Positions 33,070-40,646 of a stretch of DNA of 64,000 nt are shown here, piece by piece (positions within the stretch are counted from its first letter, which is position 1; the number at the start of each line of letters is the position of its first letter). The notes beneath the pieces are model-generated. The model was not told the DNA's origin. It worked only from the letters and a program-made list of their open reading frames with translations, and made no database searches. Made by a program: the position numbers and the translations under genes. The stretch lies in assembly GCF_004000905.1 (NCBI RefSeq), contig NZ_BIMD01000003.1:1-64000 (forward strand), given 5' to 3'. Source of the DNA: Paenibacillus humicus NBRC 102415. GTDB lineage: Bacteria > Bacillota > Bacilli > Paenibacillales > Paenibacillaceae.

Positions 33070-35964
33070 ATGGCCCTGCTGACGATGATTCTCCGCAAGA
33101 TGGCGAACAACAAATGGCTGGCCGCCAGCCTGCTTCTCGGCATGGCGCTGACGACCGGCCTCGTCAGCACCATGCCCGTCTACTCCGACGCCATCCTCTC
33201 CCGTATGCTCGTGAAGGATCTTGAAAGGCAGCAGCTGGATTCGGGGGTGCACTCCGGCACTTATTTCTCCAAAATCACCTTGATGGACATGAAGCCGGAT
33301 AAGAAGCTTCAGGCCGTCTCCAGTCTCGACCGGTTCATGAAGGACGAGGCTATCCCCGGCTTCGGACTGCCGCTCAAGCAGGCTGCGGCCGAGCTGCAGA
33401 CCGAGCAGCTGGTGCTGGAGGTGGAAGGCTCCGCCGCCGATCCCAAGCAGCTCAAGCCTACCGGAGCCGTCCGCTCCGTCAGCGGCATCCAGAATCATAT
33501 CCGTCTGATCGACGGCCGGCTGCCGTCGCCGCGGCCGGATGCCGACGGCGCTTATGAAGTCATGGTCAACCAGCGGACGCTGCGGGAGCTCGACTTCGTG
33601 CTGGGACGGATCGTCAAGCTCGACGACGACAGCCTCGACCTGCATCTGCGCTTGAAGCCCGTCGGCATTTTCGGCGCCAAGCAGGAAGGCGATCTCTTCT
33701 TCCGCGACCCGTCGCTGGATGATTACAACCGCGTCTTCGTCATGGATGAAGGCTTGTTCGCCCAGGAGATGCTGACAGCCCGCAAGGCCCCCCTATTTTC
33801 CGCCAGCTGGTATTTCGTGCTGGACTATACGAAGATGACGCTGCGCGATATACAGCCTTTCCAGAACACCGATCACGCTATCCGAAGCGCGGCAGCGAAG
33901 CTCGTTCCGGTCAGCCAAACCAAGTTCGACGTCCCGGCCGCCGCGGCGATCGGCGGCTACGAGGAACGGTCGCAGCGCCTCGCCACGCTGATGTGGTCCC
34001 TCAATATCCCGGTGCTGATCATGCTCGCTTTCTATATGTACATGGTTTCCGATCTCATCGCCGGCAGACAGAAGAACGAGATCGCCGTCCTTCGCAGCCG
34101 CGGCGCATCGAGGCTGCAGATCATCTCTGCGTTCGCCGCCGAAGGGCTCCTGATATCCGGAGCGGCCTTCGCGGCTGGACCGTACCTCGCATCCGGATTG
34201 ACGGAGCTGCTCGGCGCATCGAGCGGCTTCCTGCAATTCGTCCAGCGCTCCAGCCTTCCCGTCCATGTCGGCGCCGAGGCGTTCGCTTACTCGGGAGCGG
34301 CGGCCGCCATCGCCTTCGCCATGACGCTGCTGCCCGTCATCACCGCCACACGCGTCACGATCGTCGGCCACAAGCAGTCACTGGCAAGAGCCGGCCAGAC
34401 GCCTTTATGGCGCAAAGCTTTCGTGGACATCATCCTGCTCGGCATCTCCTTCTACGGTCTCTATACGTTCCGGGAACGGCTGAACAGCCTGAAGACGCTC
34501 GGCCTCGGCTCGGATGACCTGCGGATCGATCCGCTTCAGTTCGTCATGCCCGCGCTGTTCATGATCGGAGCCGGCCTGCTGCTGCTGCGCCTCTACCCGC
34601 TGCTGCTCGCCGCCGTCTACAGGCTTGGACGCCGCTGGTGGCCGCCGGCCTGGTACGCTTCCCTGATCCAGGTGAGCCGCTCTCTCGTCCAGTATCAATT
34701 CCTTATGCTCTTCCTCATCCTGACGATCGCCTCCGGCGTGTTCAGCGCGGGGGCAGCCAGGACGATCAACAACAACCGCGAGGAACAGATCCGGTACCGC
34801 AACGGAGCGGATTTCGTCCTCTCCGGCCCGTGGCAGACCGATGTGCCGGCGGACGCTTCGGCTTATTCGCCTGGCGGCGGAGAAGCCAAGGCGGCCGGGA
34901 CCGACGCCCCTGTCGTTCATTATACGGAGCCTCCCTTCGACGCCTACCCGGCTCTGCCCGGAGTCGAACACGCGGCGAAAGTGTTCATCAAGAAGGAGGC
35001 CGCCTTCACCGCAGGCGGAAGCGGCGGCACCGCCGAGCTCATGGGCATCGATACGGACGATTTCGGAGAGACGGCCTGGTTCGGCGACTACATCCTCCGT
35101 TATCCGCTGGCCGATTATCTCAATCTGATCGCCCCGGATCCGCGCGCGGTTCTGATCTCCCAGACGCTGGCCGAAGACAAGAAGGTGAAGCCCGGCGACA
35201 CGATCTGGGCCGGCTGGGACAAGATCGATCCGCAGCCGTTCGTCGTATACGGCATCCTGCCTTTCTTTCCATCCTTCAATCCGAATCCGGGAGCGGCGGA
35301 CGGCCTGCAGGCTTCTCAAGGCTCCGCCTCCGGCAGCGCGCCGATGCTCATCGTCGGCCATCTGTCGCGCATTCAGTTCCAGCTCGCGCTAGAGCCCTAT
35401 CAGGTTTGGCTGAAGATGAAGCCCGGCGCCTCCACGGCGCGGCTCTACGAGGGCATTTCCCATGCCGGCCTGAACTTGACCAGCATCGCGAATACGAGAG
35501 ATGAGCTCGCGCGAGCCAAAAACGATCCGTTTTTCATGGCGCTCAACGGCATCCTGACGCTGGGCTTCCTGATCTCGATTCTCGTCGCCTTCTCCGGGTT
35601 CATGCTGTACTGGATACTGACCTTGAAAGGGCGTACGCTTCAAAACGGCATTTTGCGGGCCGTCGGCCTGTCGCTGCGGCAGCTGATCGGCATGCTCGCC
35701 CTGGAGCAGCTTCTCACATCGGGGACGGCCGTCCTGATCGGCATGGCCGCAGGCTATTCGGCGAGCCGCCTGTTCGTCCCCAATTTTCAGCTTGCATTCG
35801 ATCCGGCAGCTCTCGTCCCGCCATTCCGGGTCGTCCTTGCCGCCGGCGATTTCGCCAAGCTGTACGGGATGGTCGGCATGACGCTGCTGATCGGCTTGAC
35901 CGTGCTCGGGATCATGCTGTCCAGAAGCCGGATCCATCAAGCGCTCAAGCTCGGGGAGGATTGA
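33070..35964 (+). CDS. Large FtsX-type ABC permease
   Basis: A 964-residue membrane protein with an N-terminal helix (about residues 17-36), a large external domain, FtsX-like helices at about 315-430 and further helices at about 455-570. A second external domain (about 575-825) is followed by a final set of three helices. GRQKNEIAVLRSRGAS is the conserved cytoplasmic coupling motif of FtsX permeases and recurs as KGRTLQNGILRAVGLS. AGAGGAGG precedes ATG 33070. Substrate unknown; lipoprotein or peptide export is the usual role. Confidence 0.93.
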   Translation: MALLTMILRKMANNKWLAASLLLGMALTTGLVSTMPVYSDAILSRMLVKDLERQQLDSGVHSGTYFSKITLMDMKPDKKLQAVSSLDRFMKDEAIPGFGLPLKQAAAELQTEQLVLEVEGSAADPKQLKPTGAVRSVSGIQNHIRLIDGRLPSPRPDADGAYEVMVNQRTLRELDFVLGRIVKLDDDSLDLHLRLKPVGIFGAKQEGDLFFRDPSLDDYNRVFVMDEGLFAQEMLTARKAPLFSASWYFVLDYTKMTLRDIQPFQNTDHAIRSAAAKLVPVSQTKFDVPAAAAIGGYEERSQRLATLMWSLNIPVLIMLAFYMYMVSDLIAGRQKNEIAVLRSRGASRLQIISAFAAEGLLISGAAFAAGPYLASGLTELLGASSGFLQFVQRSSLPVHVGAEAFAYSGAAAAIAFAMTLLPVITATRVTIVGHKQSLARAGQTPLWRKAFVDIILLGISFYGLYTFRERLNSLKTLGLGSDDLRIDPLQFVMPALFMIGAGLLLLRLYPLLLAAVYRLGRRWWPPAWYASLIQVSRSLVQYQFLMLFLILTIASGVFSAGAARTINNNREEQIRYRNGADFVLSGPWQTDVPADASAYSPGGGEAKAAGTDAPVVHYTEPPFDAYPALPGVEHAAKVFIKKEAAFTAGGSGGTAELMGIDTDDFGETAWFGDYILRYPLADYLNLIAPDPRAVLISQTLAEDKKVKPGDTIWAGWDKIDPQPFVVYGILPFFPSFNPNPGAADGLQASQGSASGSAPMLIVGHLSRIQFQLALEPYQVWLKMKPGASTARLYEGISHAGLNLTSIANTRDELARAKNDPFFMALNGILTLGFLISILVAFSGFMLYWILTLKGRTLQNGILRAVGLSLRQLIGMLALEQLLTSGTAVLIGMAAGYSASRLFVPNFQLAFDPAALVPPFRVVLAAGDFAKLYGMVGMTLLIGLTVLGIMLSRSRIHQALKLGED

Positions 35965-35968
35965 TGGA

Positions 35969-36865
35969 ATGATTCAATGCGAAGGGCTCGTCAAAATCTA
36001 TAAGGCTGCCGAGCTGAAGGTATTCGCCCTGCAGGGACTCGATCTCGAGGTCGAGTCCGGCGAGCTGATGGCCATCATCGGCAACAGCGGCAGCGGAAAG
36101 TCGACGCTTCTCAATATGCTGGGAGGACTTGACCGTCCCTCAGCCGGCAAGCTGGTCGTGAACGGGCGCGACATGCTCAAGATGAGCGAGCGGGATCTCG
36201 TCGAGTACAAGCGCAGCAGTGTCGGCTTCGTCTGGCAGAACAACGCGCGCAACCTCATTCCTTACCTGACCGCTCAGGAAAATGTCGAGCTGCCTCTCCT
36301 GCTCGGCGGGAAGCCGCGCCGTGATCGAGCGCAGGAGCTGCTGGAGGCGGTCGGCCTCGGCCATCGCCGCGGCAGCAGACTGCACCAGCTGTCCGGCGGC
36401 GAGCAGCAGCGGGTCGCCATCGCGATCGCGCTGGCAGGCGGACCGAGGCTGCTGCTCGCGGATGAGCCGACGGGGTCGCTCGACTCCCGGATGTCGGACC
36501 AGATTCTCGATCTGTTCCGCGACCTGAACCGGACGACGGGAATCACGATCGTCATCGTCACCCACGATCCGCTGCTCGCCCGGAAGGTGGAGCGGGTCGT
36601 CGCCATCCGCGACGGCAAGACCTCCTCCGAAATGATCCGCCGCAAGTCCTATGCCCAGGAGCTGCTGGAGCTTGAGCAAGGCATCGCTTCCGGCGCGCAG
36701 GACGAAGCGGATTCGCATGTCGAATACGCCGTCCTCGACAAAGCCGGACGGCTGCAGGTTCCGGCGTCCTACCTGGAGTCCATCGGCGCCAAGGACCGCA
36801 ACAAGGTCAAGCTGGAGCTGGCGGATGGAGCGATCCGGCTGACGGCTCCGGATGAAAGGAAGTAG
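35969..36865 (+). CDS. ABC transporter ATP-binding protein with C-terminal AbrB-like domain
   Basis: The first 220 residues are a complete LolD/MacB-type ATPase: Walker A GNSGSGKST, VWQNNARNLIPYLTAQENV at the Q-loop, signature LSGGEQQR and Walker B LLLADEPTGSLD. After a linker, residues 250-298 read YAVLDKAGRLQVPASYLE, SIGAKDRNKVKLELADG and AIRLTAP. That is the strand-loop-helix-strand pattern of AbrB/SpoVT/MazE swapped-hairpin domains. Such domains dimerise and often bind DNA; here it may only dimerise the ATPase. The gene is four bases after the permease stop, with GGAGG before its ATG. It is the second ATPase of the operon. Confidence 0.9.
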   Translation: MIQCEGLVKIYKAAELKVFALQGLDLEVESGELMAIIGNSGSGKSTLLNMLGGLDRPSAGKLVVNGRDMLKMSERDLVEYKRSSVGFVWQNNARNLIPYLTAQENVELPLLLGGKPRRDRAQELLEAVGLGHRRGSRLHQLSGGEQQRVAIAIALAGGPRLLLADEPTGSLDSRMSDQILDLFRDLNRTTGITIVIVTHDPLLARKVERVVAIRDGKTSSEMIRRKSYAQELLELEQGIASGAQDEADSHVEYAVLDKAGRLQVPASYLESIGAKDRNKVKLELADGAIRLTAPDERK

Positions 36866-36978
36866 CCTTCGGATAAAGCGGCATTCACCGAACGGCTTTC
36901 CTGCATCTTCATCATCATGGCATGTCAGACCTCCGCGGCTGCGTATCGCAAAGCTGGGGAAAGAAGCGGAAACCAAAA

Positions 36979-37006
36979 AGGGCTCCTCCGGATGGAGGAG
37001 CCCTTG
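36979..37006. terminator. Terminator between the export operon and convergent MFS gene
   Basis: Perfect 12-base stem AAGGGCTCCTCC / GGAGGAGCCCTT with a GGAT loop. On the minus strand it runs into TTTTT, on the plus strand only TTGATG, so it is strongest against minus-strand transcripts. Confidence 0.7.
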
Positions 37007-37132
37007 ATGAGTACATCTGTCGATGATTGGCAAGCAGACACTTGTGGATGAAAGCTATAAAACATTTTTTGTCGGATTATTCGCAGTACCCAAAACGGTT
37101 GAAAGCTGTTTATCAACTCTCCAGATTTTGCT

Positions 37133-37177
37133 GAAAGCCCGTTGAGCGAGAGGTTATCAGCTTCTCAACGGACTTTC
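37133..37177. repeat. 14-base inverted repeat in the 36866-37214 gap
   Basis: GAAAGCCCGTTGAG pairs with CTCAACGGACTTTC (one mismatch) around an 17-base loop. No T-run follows. It lies 38 bases after the MFS stop and may be its terminator stem. The remaining gap holds no supported gene. Confidence 0.5.
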
Positions 37178-37214
37178 CGGGGGTCCCTCCAACGGTATCC
37201 TCTTCCTTTTCGAT

Positions 37215-38453
37215 TCACTGACGCTCCTTCACCAGTCCCAGCAGCGTGAACTGCAGCGCCGCCATGCCGAACAGCACCGCCGCCATGAACGACGGCTGCA
37301 TGTCGGCCGCCCACAGGAGCAGCAGCGCGATCGATGCGACACGGCCGGCGTTGAGGAACAGCTCCCTCATGATGACGGACTCCACGCGCAGCTGCCCCTT
37401 GAGCGGCAGCTGGCCGATCAGCCGGTAATAATACGAGGTCAGCGTGTTGACCGCGAGCGGGTTGAACACCGAGAACAGAATCATGAAGGCGGCGACGGAC
37501 CACAGCTTCACGTCCAGCAGCAGGAGCGCCGACCCGAGCGTAACTCCGATCGAGGAGATCAGCAGGTAGATGCGCACATGCTCCTGCTGGGCGGAGCGGG
37601 AAATGACATACCCGGTAGCGACCGTCAAGGCGGAGAACAGCACGCCGAGATAGCCGACCCAGTCCTCGCGGCCGACGGTGCGGAACAGCAGAATATTGGG
37701 AAGGAACAGCATGATGCCCTGGAACAGGCCGAAGACGAAGAAGCTGTACAACGCCCTGCGCCACCGTCTGTGCTTGGACATCAGCAAGCCCATCAGGTTC
37801 AGATAATAGGTTCGGTGGCGCACGGTCTGCATCGGGATCCGAAAGCTGATCGCGGCCGCGGCTGCGAACATGACAAAGGCCAAGGAGAAAATAAAGATAT
37901 ACCCTTGCAGCCCTTCGCTGCTGCGGATAATCAGCCCGGCCAGCGCCGGACCGGCAAGGCCGGCGGAATTGAAGGCGATCATGTTGATCGCCAGATAGCG
38001 GATCCGGTTCGTCTCCGTGGACACGTCGTATTGAAGCACGAGGTAGCCGACCCAATAGAAGCCGGACGATATTCCGTTCAACAGCGCGAACAGGACATAA
38101 TATTCCGCCACCCGCTCCTGAGCGATGACGACGAGCAGGTAGAAGACGGCGATCATGACGATGCCAAGCCTGTAGGCCGCCATCCGGTCCTTGCGCTTGG
38201 CGAGCCAGCCGCCCGCGGCGAACGCCGCCGGAGTCATGGCAAAGCAGATGATGTTGTACAGCCCGTTGATCGCGAGGTCCTCGGTCAGCCTCCACAAGTA
38301 CAGGTTAAGAAACAAGCCCGACATCGATGCCCCGAACTGGAAGCAGCTATGGATGATCAGCGAGGTGACCGCATCCCGGCTCAGCTTCCTTTCCGGCGGA
38401 ACGGCCGTCCCCCGTCCTATCTTCCCTTTTGCCCATTGAAGCACTGAATCCAT
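37215..38453 (-). CDS. MFS transporter
   Basis: A 412-residue major facilitator with about twelve helices. The first repeat has the motif A variant GWLAKRKDRMAAYRLG between helices 2 and 3. It differs from the drug antiporters nearby, lacking the GPxxGG motif of helix 5, and resembles uncharacterised Bacillales MFS proteins. AGGGGA precedes the ATG. Upstream on the minus strand TATAAT (38494-38489) suggests a promoter. It appears monocistronic; I cannot name a substrate. Confidence 0.88.
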   Translation of the reverse strand: MDSVLQWAKGKIGRGTAVPPERKLSRDAVTSLIIHSCFQFGASMSGLFLNLYLWRLTEDLAINGLYNIICFAMTPAAFAAGGWLAKRKDRMAAYRLGIVMIAVFYLLVVIAQERVAEYYVLFALLNGISSGFYWVGYLVLQYDVSTETNRIRYLAINMIAFNSAGLAGPALAGLIIRSSEGLQGYIFIFSLAFVMFAAAAAISFRIPMQTVRHRTYYLNLMGLLMSKHRRWRRALYSFFVFGLFQGIMLFLPNILLFRTVGREDWVGYLGVLFSALTVATGYVISRSAQQEHVRIYLLISSIGVTLGSALLLLDVKLWSVAAFMILFSVFNPLAVNTLTSYYYRLIGQLPLKGQLRVESVIMRELFLNAGRVASIALLLLWAADMQPSFMAAVLFGMAALQFTLLGLVKERQ

Positions 38454-38590
38454 TCCCCTCTGCGGCTGGCCATGTTGGAATGAACTCTATTATACGTCAA
38501 TTCTCAGGAAATGGAATGCAAGACGGCGCCAAGTTGAAATGGCGTCGGCCGGGATGCTGGAAGGGAGGAATGGTTTGATTCGAACCGAAC

Positions 38591-38625
38591 AAAACCCAGG
38601 CGGGCTCCGAAGGACCGGTCTGGGT
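38591..38625 (-). terminator. Probable terminator of the PadR gene
   Basis: On the minus strand ACCCAG pairs with CTGGGT around a GC-rich interior, then TTTTGTT. It lies about 47 bases after the PadR stop. Confidence 0.5.
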
Positions 38626-38671
38626 CTATCCCCTATCTATGCCGTTGGATCAGCGGTCTGCCCTGTCGCGG

Positions 38672-39202
38672 TCAAGACTCATTCAGCTGCTCCAGCACCT
38701 TGCGCAGCCAGCGGATGTCGTTGCGGATGGACTCATCGGCATGGTCGATGATCAGCCGAACGGCGGTCCGCTTCGCATCGGGTATGCTCCCGAGCTCGGG
38801 ATCGGACTCCTCGATCTGGCGGATGCGGCTCTCGAGCCTGGCGACCGCCTCCCGGATCAGATAGGACAGCTTCTGCTTGTCCACTTTGTCCAGGAACATG
38901 AGGGAGGAATACAGCGAGGCTGCCGAGGTGAATTTCTGGAAGGCGGCATAGATTTCCTCCTCCAGCGCCCTCCGGCCTTTTTCAGTAATGCCGTAGGTCG
39001 TTTTTTCCGGGCGGTTGTCGGTTTGGACGACCTCTATTTTACGGATCAGCCCTTTTTTGGCCAGCACCTCGAATTGATAATAGAGCGTTCCGTCGTTGAT
39101 CGTCACATTGCCGTCCAGCGGCTTCATAACCTGCTTCTTGATATCGTACGGATGTCGATCCCCTTCGCTGAGCGTTCCGAGGATGAAGATTTGAAGCGAC
39201 AT
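38672..39202 (-). CDS. PadR family transcriptional regulator
   Basis: A 176-residue regulator. The N-terminal winged helix has the family hallmarks ILGTLSEGDRHPYDIKK and NDGTLYYQFEVLAKKGLI, with the TTYGITEKGRRAL wing. The Vir_C-like C-terminal part is helical and suited to dimerisation. ATG 39202 follows AAGGAGG. It is 81 bases downstream of the ABC-2-type permease gene on the same strand, so it likely senses a compound and controls that exporter, as LmrR-type PadR proteins do. Confidence 0.93.
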   Translation of the reverse strand: MSLQIFILGTLSEGDRHPYDIKKQVMKPLDGNVTINDGTLYYQFEVLAKKGLIRKIEVVQTDNRPEKTTYGITEKGRRALEEEIYAAFQKFTSAASLYSSLMFLDKVDKQKLSYLIREAVARLESRIRQIEESDPELGSIPDAKRTAVRLIIDHADESIRNDIRWLRKVLEQLNES

Positions 39203-39283
39203 CGGCAAGCCTCCTTAACGTCGATCATGAACCGAATAGAGGCCGACCGGGCGGATGGCCCGTCAGCCCCTTTGATATTCAGT

Positions 39284-40441
39284 TTACATGAAAACCGGCT
39301 GTCCTGCAGTCTCGGCATTGTCCAGAGGTTTCCTGACCGCCTTGAACTGATGGATGACGCTGTTGACGATCAGAGCGCCAAGCCCGACAAGGCCGAGGCC
39401 AAGCAGATATTCGGCCGTCCGGCCGCCGCCGAACAGGACGTTGTAGTCCAGATGGACCGTATAGTACATCGGTGAAATGTAGCTGAACCACTCGAAGTAA
39501 GCCGGCATCATCTCGCGCGGCACGACGGCTCCGTTCGCGATCGTCTGCGTCAGCAGTATCGGCAGGTTCACGATCATGCCGGCCTGGCCGAGCAGGAGGC
39601 AGAACAGGCTCGTGAACGTAATGGCGACGAACATTTCCAGCGCGTGGACCATCCACATCTGCAGGAAGGCTTCGGCCCCGTAGCCATGGACGGAGAAGTA
39701 GACCGCAAGCCCGACCAGCGGAGCGATCAGCGAGAGCAGCGCGTTCACTCCCTGCAAAGCTCCGAACGCGCGCCATTTGCCCATGCGTCCCTTGAGCTGA
39801 TTGAGCGTTCCGATGCTCATCATGGAGTAGATCATCGCTCCGACGTACGATGCCATCGTCAGGAACATCGGCGCCATCTGATTATGCGTGCCCGCAGGCT
39901 GCGGGTTGGTGGACACGATATTCGTCTCGACCTTGCCCATGATGCTTTCCACGGTCTGCTTCGACTGGTCGGCAGGCATCTTCATGCCCTGCAGCAGCCC
40001 TTCGAAGCTCTGGGACTGAATCTGAGCGATGATGCTGGACGAAACCTGGTTCGCCACACTGTGCATGCTGCTCGTGACCGTAGCGGGATTGGATTCATTG
40101 ATGAAAAAGTCCAGCTTGGCCTGCTCCCCTTGCGCAGACAGCTTGCCTGTAAAATCAGCCGGAATATGCATGATGAACGGAATCTCCCTGTCCTCAAGCT
40201 GCTGCTTGGCCTGATCGAGGCTGGCATCCGTCACGACATGGAAGGGAAGCTGCTCCTTCAGCTGCTCGACGAACTTGGCTCCGGACTGCGGATCCTCGTT
40301 GACGATGGCCACCGTCAAATCCGGAAGATTTTTAGGAACCGCGCTGTATCCCGACATGAAGATGCCGATCATGATGATCTGGTAAAAAACGATCATGAAT
40401 ACGCCGCTCATAATCATCTTGTTTTTCAGAAATGCTTTCAT
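39284..40441 (-). CDS. ABC-2 / YhgE-type membrane permease
   Basis: A 385-residue protein with an N-terminal helix (about residues 9-31), an external domain (about 32-200) with LTVAIVNEDPQSG, FIMHIPADFTGKL and FFINESNPATV, and five or six C-terminal helices. This layout matches the DUF3533 / YhgE-Pip / ABC-2 exporter group. No ATPase is encoded beside it. GGAG precedes the ATG, and a perfect palindrome lies 32 bases upstream. Probable export or resistance function, paired with a PadR repressor. Confidence 0.85.
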   Translation of the reverse strand: MKAFLKNKMIMSGVFMIVFYQIIMIGIFMSGYSAVPKNLPDLTVAIVNEDPQSGAKFVEQLKEQLPFHVVTDASLDQAKQQLEDREIPFIMHIPADFTGKLSAQGEQAKLDFFINESNPATVTSSMHSVANQVSSSIIAQIQSQSFEGLLQGMKMPADQSKQTVESIMGKVETNIVSTNPQPAGTHNQMAPMFLTMASYVGAMIYSMMSIGTLNQLKGRMGKWRAFGALQGVNALLSLIAPLVGLAVYFSVHGYGAEAFLQMWMVHALEMFVAITFTSLFCLLLGQAGMIVNLPILLTQTIANGAVVPREMMPAYFEWFSYISPMYYTVHLDYNVLFGGGRTAEYLLGLGLVGLGALIVNSVIHQFKAVRKPLDNAETAGQPVFM

Positions 40442-40473
40442 GCTTCCACTCCATCTCTTTACTTTATATTGAG

Positions 40474-40489
40474 TACTCTATTTAGAGTA
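40474..40489. promoter_or_regulatory. Palindromic operator of the permease-PadR operon
   Basis: TACTCTA-TT-TAGAGTA is a perfect 7-2-7 inverted repeat. On the minus strand TTGACT (40515-40510) lies upstream, so the palindrome covers the -10 region. The PadR product encoded in the operon is the obvious candidate ligand. Confidence 0.65.
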
Positions 40490-40603
40490 ATCTAACTAAA
40501 GTGATGAAGTCAATGCAAGACGGCATGCGTTTCTTTTCGATGGCAGGCAATCCGTGTCGATATCATGAACGCCCGCGCAGGCATTGCCGCCCCGGAGAGG
40601 AGG

Positions 40604-40627
40604 AAAAGACGCAGCCGGACGGCTGCG
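40604..40627 (-). terminator. Terminator of the ABC-F gene
   Basis: Stem CGCAGCC / GGCTGCG with a four-base loop, followed on the minus strand by TCTTTTCC, 20 bases after the ABC-F stop. Confidence 0.7.
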
Positions 40628-40646
40628 CCTTCATTATAGGAATGGC

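Noticed and set aside
38539-38751. Plus-strand 70-residue ORF after the MFS promoter
   Set aside because: It starts without a proper ribosome site and runs into the PadR gene on the opposite strand.
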